Assembly: GCA_002394235.1 (NCBI GenBank)
Contig: DGTF01000044.1
Location: 1 to 34,902 of the forward strand
DNA length: 34,902 bases
DNA from: Eubacterium sp. UBA4343
GTDB taxonomy: Bacteria > Bacillota > Clostridia > Lachnospirales > Lachnospiraceae
Direction of reading: 5' to 3'
The notes beneath the pieces were generated by a model. That model was given only the letters and a program-made list of their open reading frames with translations. It had not been told where the DNA came from and did not search any database. Position numbers and translations under genes: made by a program. Below are positions 1-8,293 of this stretch, piece after piece. The stretch's first letter is position 1, and every line of letters starts with the position of its first letter.

Positions 1-27
1 AAACGTGCGCCGCTAGGCGCACTTAGA

Positions 28-64
28 AAATCGCCGCCACCCGTTTCACAGGTGGCGGCGATTT
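28..64. terminator. Perfect 14-bp hairpin, likely bidirectional terminator
   Basis: A GC-rich stem of 14 perfect base pairs (28-41 with 51-64) closes a 9-nt loop. AAA and TTT form the outer base, so it can work as an intrinsic terminator in either direction. It lies 75 bases past the stop of the sugar ABC permease and probably ends that minus-strand operon. Two smaller perfect hairpins flank it: GTGCGCC/GGCGCAC at 5-22 and TATTTCC/GGAAATA at 76-93. The gene on the other side is outside the window. Confidence 0.7.
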
Positions 65-138
65 CACTCGGCTCATATTTCCGTTGGGAAATACTCTCTC
101 GAGCTCAAACAGGCTAAAGCCCATAAATAATATAACAA

Positions 139-969
139 CTAACCTTTAACGGAACCTGCAACCATCCCTGCGACTATTCTCTTATTAAAAATCAGGAAGA
201 GAATAAACATCGGAATAGTAATGATTAATATATCTGCAAACATTAAATTATAACTACTTGAAAATTGTCCTTTAAAATTATACAGGGTAAGCTGAACTGT
301 CGCATTTTCATTCCCCGGAAAGAAATATAAGGGATTTGTAAAATCATTAAATACCGTTACAGCATCTAGAATAATGACAGTCGCTGTGATTGGCTTCAAA
401 AGAGGCAAAATGATCTGAAAGAATGTCTGAAATTTTCCACACCCATCAATGCGTGCTGCTTCCTCCAACTCTCTAGGTATTGAAGCCATAAATCCTCTGT
501 AAAGCATAATGGTAAATGGCAGTTGAAGCGCTACCTCAATCATTATCATTGAAAACATCGTTTTATATATATGAAGTTTCTGCAGCAAAGAGATTGTCGG
601 CAAAATCGCAGCCGGAATCATCAGTCCCATTAAGAAAATTGCCTGAAGTGCACCAACCATTCTATCACGACGCCGCTGGATTACATAACCGGCCATAGCA
701 CCGGTAATAATCAGAATAACTACAGAAAATATTGTGATAAGAAAACTATTTTTAAACGCGGTAAGCAGCATGTAATTATTGGTTTTGAAAACCTCCGAAA
801 AGTTTTCCCAATGAATCTCACTTGGAAAAGCAATCGAAAGCAGATTTGCTTCCTTAGACGACTTCAATGCAGTAATCAACATGAAATAGAACGGCACAAT
901 AAATATCACTACTGCAAAGAAAACTCCCAGAACATCCCCGAGAAGAGTCGATCTCTTCTTTCTATTCAT
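139..969 (-). CDS. Carbohydrate ABC transporter permease (MalG/CUT1 type)
   Basis: This is the second inner-membrane subunit of a binding-protein-dependent sugar importer, about 276 residues. The N-terminus is basic (MNRKKR) and is followed by a first membrane helix and several more hydrophobic segments. The EAA cytoplasmic loop, which docks on the ATPase, is visible as EEAARIDGCGKFQTF with the usual downstream ILPLLKP. The ATG at 969 has an AGGAGG site. The open frame continues upstream, but that part only overlaps the preceding permease. The ATG overlaps the preceding stop codon (ATGA), so the two permeases are translationally coupled. No ATPase gene lies nearby; CUT1 systems in Firmicutes commonly borrow a shared MsmK-type ATPase. 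The substrate cannot be read from the sequence. Confidence 0.93.
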   Translation of the reverse strand: MNRKKRSTLLGDVLGVFFAVVIFIVPFYFMLITALKSSKEANLLSIAFPSEIHWENFSEVFKTNNYMLLTAFKNSFLITIFSVVILIITGAMAGYVIQRRRDRMVGALQAIFLMGLMIPAAILPTISLLQKLHIYKTMFSMIMIEVALQLPFTIMLYRGFMASIPRELEEAARIDGCGKFQTFFQIILPLLKPITATVIILDAVTVFNDFTNPLYFFPGNENATVQLTLYNFKGQFSSSYNLMFADILIITIPMFILFLIFNKRIVAGMVAGSVKG

Positions 970-1847
970 GATATGGCCTCCTCCTGTTTGTTTAATAGGT
1001 GCTGCAGCGGATATGCGATCGCAGAAATCAGAACGAGCATAATTACATTGCCGGCTGTAGATAAGCCATAATAACCATATGCGTATTGCTTGTAGATAAC
1101 GGATGCTAATACGTCTGTTGCGAATCCCGGTCCGCCACCTGTCATTGCCCAAATCAGATCGAAGCAGCGCAATCCACCTATCAAAGACAGTATAATAATC
1201 GAGTTTCGTGCAGGCGTCAAAAGAGGGAATGTAATACTCCAGAGCTTTTGCCATCCGTTTGCGCCATCAATTGATGCTGCTTCATAATATGTACTGTCTA
1301 TAGACTGTATTCCTGCGATATATATAACTACCGAAATGCTCAGTCCCTTCCATACGTCGACTGCAATTACACTATACAGGGCTGTATTAACATTTCCCAG
1401 AAAGTCCACTGCATGAAAACCTATACTTGTTAGAAGCACATTGATAAGTCCCTTTGTCGGATGCATCAGCGCAGCAAAAATCAGGCCGACAGCCATTGTT
1501 GAAACAAGGTTTGGAAAAAAGACAGCAGAACGTATAAAATTTTTTGTTCGAATCTTACTTGTCAAAAAAACTGCTATAAAAAAGGCTAAGATTACCTTCA
1601 GTCCACTTGTCAAAAATGCATAGATCAAAGTGTGTCCAATAGAACTGCTAAGCGACTGATCCTTGAAAAAATTCACAAAGTTCTGGAAACCTACAAATCT
1701 TGTGCTGGAAAAATCCCACACGGTAAGAGAATAATAGAACGATGTGACAATAGGAATCAGAAAAAAAATAAGGAATATGATAAGAGCCGGTATAATAAAA
1801 AGAATCGGATATTGTGACTGCTCCTTCTTCTTCCGCTGCACTTGCAT
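966..1847 (-). CDS. Carbohydrate ABC transporter permease (MalF/CUT1 type)
   Basis: This is the first membrane subunit of the sugar importer, 293 residues. A short basic N-terminus (QRKKKEQ) precedes a strongly hydrophobic first helix, followed by about five more membrane spans. The EAA loop reads EAASIDGANGWQKLWSITFP and is followed by the conserved MTGGGPG segment typical of the MalF/UgpA branch. The ATG at 1847 has a GGAGGGGAGG purine tract just upstream. The 3' end overlaps the MalG-type gene by 4 bases. It follows the binding-protein gene after a 164-nt gap with no strong terminator, so the three genes are probably one operon with the lipoprotein made in excess. Confidence 0.93.
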   Translation of the reverse strand: MQVQRKKKEQSQYPILFIIPALIIFLIFFLIPIVTSFYYSLTVWDFSSTRFVGFQNFVNFFKDQSLSSSIGHTLIYAFLTSGLKVILAFFIAVFLTSKIRTKNFIRSAVFFPNLVSTMAVGLIFAALMHPTKGLINVLLTSIGFHAVDFLGNVNTALYSVIAVDVWKGLSISVVIYIAGIQSIDSTYYEAASIDGANGWQKLWSITFPLLTPARNSIIILSLIGGLRCFDLIWAMTGGGPGFATDVLASVIYKQYAYGYYGLSTAGNVIMLVLISAIAYPLQHLLNKQEEAIS

Positions 1848-2011
1848 ATAAATGTCCTCCCCTCCGGATAAAAGTTACATCCGCTCCGCTTCTATCCTAC
1901 GAAAGCAATTCTTTTACCCGAGAAAAAGCGAAGCTGCGGCCGAACTATTGTAGCACATCTCTTTATATGCCACATTTACCCCGCCCGTTAGCTCCGCTTT
2001 GTTGTCAGTAT

Positions 2012-3385
2012 TTACTTCCAATTAAGTCCAAGCTGAATGGCCTGATTTTTGCAGTCTTCATCATACTTGGCGGCAGCTTCTTCACCGGTTGTCTGGCCCG
2101 ATGCCACCTCCTGGCAAATATTCGGGCAGTTCGGTCCTTTTACAGGAGTAAGGAACTCAAGAGCCGGTATTGTATTTCCATCATCAAAATACTTCTGCAT
2201 ATCAACCTTGATTGCATCCGGGACATCGTCCCCAAACTCAATACCCTTAATGCAGGATGGTCCATGCGGAGCCTGATTCTTGTTATAAAGTGCAATTCCT
2301 TCAGAAGAACACCAATACCTCATGAAATCAATGCACGCATCAACATCCTTTGCATTTTTGTTAATGTAGAAGCAGCTCGGATACCATACCGTTATACCAT
2401 TGGAATCCGCACTATCTCCAGGGATTGCGAACACACCCAGGTCCTTGACGATATCCGGATAATCCGTTTCAATCTGACCAATAGCCTGTGTCAGCATGAT
2501 CCACTGTGATCCCTTTCCTTCACCAAGCATCTGAATTCCATCTGCATACTTAGCCGACAAGTAATCTTCGTTATAAAAGTCCTGGATGTCAGAATACTTT
2601 CCAAAAGATTCCGTTGCTTCCTTTGTAGTTGCGAATTTAGCATTTCCCTCCTCAAAATCCTTCGCGAAATCCGGATTCGAAGCAATCACATTGTAATTGT
2701 CCCCCAGAAACAGTACCTGAGAAGTCCAAGAATCTCCAAAGGTTCCAATTAACGCCGTCTTCCCTGCATCCTTCAGTTTCTGGCAGTTTGAAACGAAATC
2801 TTTCCAGGTCTTCGGAACCTCAAGTCCTAGTTCCTGATAATCTTTCTTATTATATAAAACCGCACCAGCCTGTGTACTCTCCAAGGGAACTCCGTACGTT
2901 TTTCCATCAACCGTCACGGTCGATTTAAATGTATCATCATACGTTTTTACAAAATCCTGATCCGAAAGATCAACAAAATACTGAGATGGATTAAGTGCAT
3001 TAAGCAATGAACCGGAGTTATACAAAGTAATATCCGTCATATCCCCGGACGCGAGTCTTGTCTTCATCAGGTTATCTCCTTCACTACCTCCGACACGCGT
3101 CTCAAGATCCACCTTAAACCCGAATTTTTTTTCGGCAGAATCAATAACCGCTTGGATAGCATTGTTTCCAGACATTGTATCTGTATCTACCATCATTGTA
3201 ATCGTTTCGCCAGCATACTTTCCGCTGCTACTCTGACCAGATGCAGATGAAACAGCTGTGTTGCCTGTTTCTACACTATTCGATTTATCCGCTGTCGAAG
3301 ATGAAGCCGTGTTACCGCCACATCCTGCAAGCATACCTGCAGCCATTAAGCCAACAAGTACTGTTGAAATCATCTTTCTTTTCAT
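2012..3385 (-). CDS. Sugar ABC transporter substrate-binding lipoprotein
   Basis: This is an extracellular solute-binding protein of the family-1 (MalE-like) type, 457 residues. The signal peptide begins MKRKMISTVLVG and ends in the lipobox LAGC. The Cys at about residue 22 would be lipidated, anchoring the protein to the outer face of the membrane, and a Ser/Thr/Asn-rich linker follows. The mature part has family hallmarks such as YGVPLESTQAGAVLYNKKDY and PKTWKDF. The ATG at 3385 has a strong GGAGGAG site. It is the first gene of the importer operon and is divergent from a zinc-dependent dehydrogenase, which suggests that the imported sugar or polyol is the dehydrogenase substrate. That link is inferred from position only. 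Confidence 0.92.
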   Translation of the reverse strand: MKRKMISTVLVGLMAAGMLAGCGGNTASSSTADKSNSVETGNTAVSSASGQSSSGKYAGETITMMVDTDTMSGNNAIQAVIDSAEKKFGFKVDLETRVGGSEGDNLMKTRLASGDMTDITLYNSGSLLNALNPSQYFVDLSDQDFVKTYDDTFKSTVTVDGKTYGVPLESTQAGAVLYNKKDYQELGLEVPKTWKDFVSNCQKLKDAGKTALIGTFGDSWTSQVLFLGDNYNVIASNPDFAKDFEEGNAKFATTKEATESFGKYSDIQDFYNEDYLSAKYADGIQMLGEGKGSQWIMLTQAIGQIETDYPDIVKDLGVFAIPGDSADSNGITVWYPSCFYINKNAKDVDACIDFMRYWCSSEGIALYNKNQAPHGPSCIKGIEFGDDVPDAIKVDMQKYFDDGNTIPALEFLTPVKGPNCPNICQEVASGQTTGEEAAAKYDEDCKNQAIQLGLNWK

Positions 3386-3581
3386 AGAACTACTCCTCCT
3401 GTTCCCATTAGTTGGTCCTTAATAATTATTTCTGTGCACAAAAAATTATCACTGGATTATTAATTATTAATGTTATAACCATTATATGAAATTAGTTCTT
3501 CAAAATGCATAGAAAAACAAACACAACAGCATGGATAATAAAGGGAAATAAGCTCATTATACGAAAAGACGCCGTGCCTCA

Positions 3582-3590
3582 TGATATAAT
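3582..3590 (+). promoter_or_regulatory. Extended -10 promoter for the dehydrogenase
   Basis: TGATATAAT matches the TGn-TATAAT extended -10 element. No good -35 hexamer is visible 16-18 bases upstream, which is usual for this promoter class. It would give a leader of roughly 65 nt ending in an ACGGAGGTG ribosome site before the ATG at 3664. The remainder of the 278-nt divergent spacer (3386-3663) is AT-rich. On the other strand it holds a lone TATAAT (3481-3486) without a convincing -35; this is a weak candidate for the ABC operon. Confidence 0.5.
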
Positions 3591-3663
3591 ACACTCATTA
3601 CATTATGACTTTCTTTCAATACATTTACAGGCTGAATCGCCTGATCTTACGGAGGTGTGATAC

Positions 3664-4710
3664 ATGCAGAAAACGATGTTTCAACAGTTAATGACTTCTC
3701 CCGGAACAATCAGTTTCAGAAAAATCCCCGTTCCGAAACCAGGGCCTGATCAGGTTCTAGTGAAAATCATAAGAATAGGGATATGTGGCAGTGACATTCA
3801 TGTATATCACGGAACGCATCCATATACAAAATACCCAATAACACAAGGTCATGAAGTGTCCGGCGAAATTGCTGCAGTCGGGCAATATGTCTCAGATTTT
3901 AAAGTTGGTCAGAAAGTCACCATTGAACCTCAGGTATTCTGTGGGAAATGTTATCCCTGTCTACACGGAAAATACAATCTTTGCGAAAAATTAAAAGTCA
4001 TGGGGTTCCAGACTGTTGGAACCGCAAGTGAGTACTTTGTGTGCGATGCCTCAAAAATCACTCCACTACCGGAAAAAATGTCTTATGACGAAGGGGCGAT
4101 GATTGAGCCGTTAGCAGTGACCATTCACGCAACAAAGAGATACCCGGCAATCAATAAGGCAAAAGTATGTATACTTGGAAGCGGCCCAATCGGCATTCTT
4201 CTCGCTCAATCTGTAAAAGCCTTTGGCGCGTCAGAGGTAATGATAACTGATATTTCCGACACCCGCCTTGCACTTGCAAAAAAAGTCGGAGCAGACTACA
4301 TCGTCAATACTATGAAAGAAGATTTCGCAAATGCTCTTGAAAATAATTTTGGCCCAGACAAGGCCGATGTCATCTATGATTGTGCTGGAAATGATATTAC
4401 CATGAATCAGGCAATTCAAAACGCCCGTAAAGGCAGCACAATCATTCTTGTTGCAGTTTTCGCAACGATGGCTAATATTGACCTTGCAAAACTGAATGAC
4501 TCAGAACTTGACCTCAACACAAGCATGATGTATCGCCATGAGGATTATGTAGACGCCATTCATTTTGTAAATGAAGGCAAGATTCAACTCCAGCCACTGA
4601 TGACCGCTCATTTTGCCTTCAAAGACTATTCTGCTGCATACGAATATATTGATTCTCACCGTGAGGAAACTATGAAGATCCTGATTGATGTGGATTCACC
4701 AGAAGATTAA
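3664..4710 (+). CDS. Zinc-dependent medium-chain dehydrogenase (sorbitol/threonine dehydrogenase-like)
   Basis: A cytoplasmic NAD(P)-dependent alcohol/polyol dehydrogenase of the MDR superfamily, 348 residues, which is normal for the family. Catalytic zinc ligands are visible as C41 (CGSDIH), H63-E64 (GHE) and E149 (MIEPLAV). The structural zinc lobe has four cysteines, C93, C96, C99 and C107. The Rossmann nucleotide motif GSGPIG is at 172-177, with an acidic residue at the end of the next strand (ITDISD), which favours NAD. It is divergent from the sugar ABC operon and followed by a hairpin. The most likely role is oxidation of a sugar alcohol or sugar imported by that system. Threonine or butanediol dehydrogenase activity cannot be excluded from sequence. 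Confidence 0.88.
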   Translation: MQKTMFQQLMTSPGTISFRKIPVPKPGPDQVLVKIIRIGICGSDIHVYHGTHPYTKYPITQGHEVSGEIAAVGQYVSDFKVGQKVTIEPQVFCGKCYPCLHGKYNLCEKLKVMGFQTVGTASEYFVCDASKITPLPEKMSYDEGAMIEPLAVTIHATKRYPAINKAKVCILGSGPIGILLAQSVKAFGASEVMITDISDTRLALAKKVGADYIVNTMKEDFANALENNFGPDKADVIYDCAGNDITMNQAIQNARKGSTIILVAVFATMANIDLAKLNDSELDLNTSMMYRHEDYVDAIHFVNEGKIQLQPLMTAHFAFKDYSAAYEYIDSHREETMKILIDVDSPED

Positions 4711-4752
4711 CAAGGATCATTTACGATAATCACTTCCTCGGATATTTAAATA

Positions 4753-4789
4753 GGGCGGTTCTTTTTCATAATATAAAAAACAACCGCCC
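4753..4789 (+). terminator. Hairpin after the dehydrogenase gene
   Basis: GGGCGGTT (4753-4760) pairs with AACCGCCC (4782-4789). After one mismatch, five further T-A pairs extend the stem. It starts 43 bases past the dehydrogenase stop and probably terminates it, although a clean U-tract is lacking. It lies outside the proposed IS110 left end. Confidence 0.45.
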
Positions 4790-4986
4790 ATAATATACAA
4801 TAAACACCATCCGATCTGCCTCACGATATTTTCTGTCATCCTCTGATAATCCATTCTTCTACCTCGCAACACAAGTAGATAATATGAAGTGACCTCACAT
4901 TTGTCGCATCGTGGATTTACCTGTATACTGATGATTGACAAGATCAATGGTAACAGGGATTACCGCATACAAAAGGAGGTCACCTA

Positions 4987-6084
4987 ATGAATAGAATACT
5001 CAAAATCGCAAGGGATGTCCATAGTACCAATTACAATTTATGTGCAATGGAACCTGTACTTGATGGAGAAGACAGGATCATCGCCAACATCAAGGTCACA
5101 CCAGATAACAAAAATGTGCTCCAGTTCATCGAGAGCCTTAAGAACAAGCTTGGGCCGAATGATTCCTATTCTTATTGAATGCGGCTAAATGCGTCAATCT
5201 TGCTCCGACGACGATGCTGACACAACAGGGAACGCGGATTAAGACGGACAAGCGTGGCGCTGTTATGATAGCGCAGTGTCTCAGTTATGGCGGATATCAT
5301 GCAGTCCATGTTCCCACTGATAAAGATGATTCCGTAAAGGAATATCTACGGATGCGCGACGACCACAAGCTGGCACTGAAGAAAATCAAGTAGCAGATCA
5401 ATGCCTTCTGTCGCCGCCATGGGTATTTCTACCCTGACACGAAATGGACGATCAAGCATCTGAACTGGCTTAAGAAACTCGAAATCCAAAGTCTTTTCCG
5501 GGAGACCCTGGATAAATATCTTGACTCGTATGATGAGCAGACATCAAAGATCGAACGGTTCGACATGCGAATTGAAGAGCTGGCAAAAGTTACAGATTAC
5601 AAAGACCATATCCGGAAGCTTGACTGCTCTCTCGGAATCAAGACGCATACTGCGCTGTCGCTGATCGTAGAAACAGGAGAATTCTCCCGTTTCAGGAAAG
5701 GCAGCACGTATGCAGCGTTCCTCGGCCTTGCACCGGGAGAATCTTTCAGCGGCCAACACATCAACCGGACGGGGATTTCAAAGGCTGCGAATACCCATCT
5801 GAGGCGTCTGCTGATTGAAGGTGCAAAAGGAAGGAATCTGCAAAAGGCAGATCGGTCACAAATCGAAGGCACTGCGATCCAGGCAGGCCGAAAACAGAGC
5901 AGAGGTGATAGCCTACGCTGATCGCGGCAATACCAGAATGTGCAGCAAGTACTACAGAATGATACGCCGTGGCAAGAAAAAGAATGTTGCCGTGGCAGCA
6001 ATAGTCAGGGAACTTGCCTGCTTTGTCTGGGGAATCATGACAAATAACATTGAATCCCGTACAGTGGGAAAGAAAGTGTCCTAA
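4987..6084 (+). pseudogene. IS110-family transposase, multiply disrupted
   Basis: Three reading frames together spell one IS110-type DEDD transposase. The N-terminal RuvC-like part (ARDVHSTNYNL, with the first catalytic Asp) runs from 4987 and is out of frame after NDSYSY. The next part resumes at LLNAAKC near 5170 (APTTMLTQQG...TDKRGAVMIAQ), and the roughly 30 residues expected between them, including the catalytic Glu, are missing. An in-frame TAG follows at 5391-5393. The C-terminal domain (YAAFLGLAPGE, INRTGISKAANTHLRRLL) then shifts frame again near 5830, ending in IGHKSKAL...NTRMCSKYYRM. The usual DKRDA is DKRGA here, so a fourth catalytic Asp is also lost. The original AGGAGGT ribosome site and ATG survive. 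Five independent lesions point to long-term decay. Confidence 0.9.
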
Positions 6085-6106
6085 TGTAACATCCTGTCCA
6101 TCTGCC

Positions 6107-6306
6107 TGTCAAGGATGCTTCGCACCGCCTGTGACGGCAAGTCCTTGACAACCAGCTGTCCATAATGTTGATGGGCAGCTAAGCAGAAATCTGCAGATCC
6201 CTGCAACAACAATCAAAGTAAATATCTGACAGCATCTAGAAGGAGCTGTGATAACTGTAAGGTTCGAGTCATGGCGTCAATCCTATGTGGCACTTCAGTG
6301 ATCCAC
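6107..6306 (+). ncRNA. Candidate bridge/seek RNA region of the IS110 element
   Basis: Just past the transposase stop lie several hairpins. TGTCAAGGA (6107-6115) pairs with TCCTTGACA (6142-6150) around a 26-nt loop. AGCTGTCCAT (6154-6163) pairs with ATGGGCAGCT (6171-6180), 10 pairs with one G-U. GTGGCAC (6287-6293) pairs with GTG and CCAC across a 2-nt bulge, ending at 6306. IS1111-branch IS110 elements are known to encode a guide RNA in the 3' flank that selects target and donor DNA. The position and structure here fit that, but no guide pairing was tested and the RNA ends are unknown. Confidence 0.3.
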
Positions 6307-6438
6307 GCTTGTAGATCGCAGTGCTCAAGGCGGACCATTAGCCTGTTGGTAACCAATCCACGAATAACAGAGTGGCCACATGCCGGGGACTGTTAAATCA
6401 GAGCTCTTTCCAGATACTGTCAGATATTCACAAATGTG

Positions 6439-6732
6439 GCTGCCCAGGGGAAAAAAATTTCCTGAAATCACCCCTTGACAAAGGTCACTTCATAACAGGT
6501 TTACGAGCGTGCAAAGCACAAAGTTGTCCGCATCATCTTATCATTCATATCATGATAAAAATCAAGATAATCATAGGAAATATGTTAGAAGTAATATCTT
6601 AAACGGCATAAAGCCACGATCTTTATAAGTTTTGTCTCTGCCGTTTCTTCCACTATATAGAACTCTGCATGATCCCTCCTATCTTTCTGCATTTTGTCAG
6701 TTGGCGAAATAGAAATTCCTATTTTCCCTTCC
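6439..6732. other. Gene-poor spacer between IS110 remnant and isomerase
   Basis: No convincing gene was found. The 76-codon frame at 6372-6602 has no family resemblance and overlaps the IS end. An inverted repeat AAACGGCA (6601-6608) / TGCCGTTT (6639-6646), with a smaller TAAAG/CTTTA stem nested inside, could be a weak terminator for the minus-strand isomerase, but it lacks a U-tract. Confidence 0.4.
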
Positions 6733-7992
6733 TCAGATCAATTTCTTATACTTTACTGCTTTAGCTATAGACATATCCGCCGTATAGAATGGAATTAACG
6801 TAGCCTGTATTGCATGATATAGATCCGGTTTTCCAGGCCATACCGTATCAAGAATACAATTATTGCGGTCGAGCTGATGGAACCAGGATCCGTTCACATG
6901 ATCGATAACCTTATCATCCATATAACTCATAAACTGCGCATAATAATCCGCGTATATTTTCTTTCCCGTAACCTGATACAGAGATGCCGAAGTATTGATT
7001 GCTTCAGCCAATGTCCAATGCATACGATCGTGCACAATCGGTTTTCCGTTCCAGTCCGTGGTATAGACGATTCCTGGCTCGCCGTCGCTGTTCCATCCGT
7101 CTTCAACCCCTCTTTGGAACAATTTCTGGGCTACATCTATATACTTCTCTGCTCTAGTAACTTCTCCCATTTCATTATTTTGGTATGCAGAAAGCGCCCA
7201 TTGAGTAATCAATCTTGCCCACTCTATTCCGTGACCCGGTGTCGCACCGTAAGGTTTGAATTGATCATCAGGTTTATTCTTGTTGCATTCAAGATCCGGT
7301 TTCCAAGCATCATTATAATGTTCCGGTATCCTCCAGTTATTTGCAGATGCCCAATCTATTACATGTTGAATTATTCGGCCAGCACGAACTCGATATTTCT
7401 CATCCCCAAAACCATCAGCCACAGCCAGAAAAGCCTCCACAGAATGCATATTGGCGTTCAATCCGCGATATGAATCGAGTTCTGTAAAGGTTGTGTTCCA
7501 TGTATCTCTTGAAAGTCCGATTTTTTCATCCCAGAAATACCGATCATAGATCGCCTCCGCATCGTTCAAAAGCTCCTCCGCTCCGGGACGTCCGGCTAAA
7601 AGAGCACTGGATGCAGCGAGTATCACGAAAGCATGTGTATAGCATTGTTTGGGCCCGACCGGTGTACCATCAGCTTTTACTGATGCATACCATCCGCCAT
7701 TCTCCACATCATGTAGCTCTCCTGTGAGGCCTTGTATTCCTGCATCTACGAATTCCTTGCTTCCCGGATATCCCAAGAGAGTACCGAGACTGTAGACATG
7801 CACCATTCTCGCAGTAATCCAAGTCTCTCGATTCCGATCCTTCCAAGGCTTACCATCGTCCCCCAACCAGTAGGATCCTCCTTCCGGTGAAGGAAAATGA
7901 CAGCCAAAATTCAGGAGGTTCTGCGTGATTCCATGCAGAAATTCCCTATTTTCTTCCGTTCCAATATGATATTTTTTTAACGTATCATCCAT
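6733..7992 (-). CDS. AGE-family aldose-ketose isomerase (YihS-like)
   Basis: A 419-residue (alpha/alpha)6-barrel enzyme of the N-acylglucosamine 2-epimerase superfamily, closest by eye to YihS-type isomerases. Family landmarks in order are WITARMVHVYS (R62), NANMHSVEAF (H183), TPGHGIEWARL (H254) and GKPDLYHAIQ (H393). The Arg and three His match the substrate and catalytic positions of the family. As I recall E. coli YihS, Gln residues near the last His (WWQELD and KQDIYH) help recognise sulfoquinovose. Here these positions read WFHQLD and KPDLYH, so a neutral aldose such as mannose is at least as likely. There is no signal peptide, so it is cytosolic. Its ATG at 7992 has a GGAG/AAGGG purine run upstream. 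It lies downstream of, but is separated by a terminator from, the transketolase operon. Confidence 0.8.
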   Translation of the reverse strand: MDDTLKKYHIGTEENREFLHGITQNLLNFGCHFPSPEGGSYWLGDDGKPWKDRNRETWITARMVHVYSLGTLLGYPGSKEFVDAGIQGLTGELHDVENGGWYASVKADGTPVGPKQCYTHAFVILAASSALLAGRPGAEELLNDAEAIYDRYFWDEKIGLSRDTWNTTFTELDSYRGLNANMHSVEAFLAVADGFGDEKYRVRAGRIIQHVIDWASANNWRIPEHYNDAWKPDLECNKNKPDDQFKPYGATPGHGIEWARLITQWALSAYQNNEMGEVTRAEKYIDVAQKLFQRGVEDGWNSDGEPGIVYTTDWNGKPIVHDRMHWTLAEAINTSASLYQVTGKKIYADYYAQFMSYMDDKVIDHVNGSWFHQLDRNNCILDTVWPGKPDLYHAIQATLIPFYTADMSIAKAVKYKKLI

Positions 7993-8211
7993 CCCTTATA
8001 CTGCTCCTATATTGCTTCTCTGAACACTCACACTTTGTTCTGGTAGTCCCCTCCGATTATTATTTAACCCAAATCTTTCACATACGAAATGCCATTGAAC
8101 CTAAAAAAACTCAAGTAAATGTTACACAAACACAAACCAAAAACCATGGAAATTATAAAATTGTTTATGGAGAAAGCACCGTAACGATGCAATGAGCTCT
8201 TCGTCTACAAC

Positions 8212-8245
8212 AAAAAAAGTACCTTGAACCAACTATTCAAGGTAC
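8212..8245 (-). terminator. Intrinsic terminator of the transketolase operon
   Basis: A perfect 10-bp stem, GTACCTTGAA (8219-8228) with TTCAAGGTAC (8236-8245), has a 7-nt loop. On the minus strand it is followed at once by seven T residues (8212-8218). It lies about 48 bases past the kinase stop. The stretch 7993-8211 between it and the isomerase start is AT-rich and must hold the isomerase promoter. I could not pick a convincing -35/-10 pair there. Confidence 0.88.
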
Positions 8246-8293
8246 CGTTTTCCACTCACCTTTTCAGCACCACAAATAAGCCTCCTGATTCTG

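Larger units (their letters stand above)
4896..6438 (+). mobile_element. Decayed IS110-family insertion sequence
   Basis: The core is a broken IS110-family transposase gene (4987-6084). A 9-bp inverted repeat, CACATTTGT at 4896-4904 and ACAAATGTG at 6430-6438, brackets it and could be the subterminal repeats known from the IS1111 branch. That would give an element of about 1.55 kb, the usual IS110-family size. The long 3' non-coding flank (6085-6430) folds into several hairpins. IS110-type elements do not create target duplications, so the ends cannot be confirmed that way. The transposase is dead, so the copy could move only with help in trans. The ends are inferred; the identity of the gene is firm. 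Confidence 0.6.

Noticed and set aside
3664..4710. Dehydrogenase as part of a sulfosugar pathway
   Set aside because: It is a zinc MDR polyol-type enzyme paired with the ABC importer, not next to the transketolase operon; nothing points to sulfonate chemistry.
4717..4947. 76-codon minus-strand frame containing a Cys-rich start
   Set aside because: It crosses the hairpin and the IS110 left end, and lacks a ribosome site and similarity.
6372..6602. 76-codon plus-strand frame after the IS110 transposase
   Set aside because: No ribosome site or similarity; it overlaps the proposed right end of the element.
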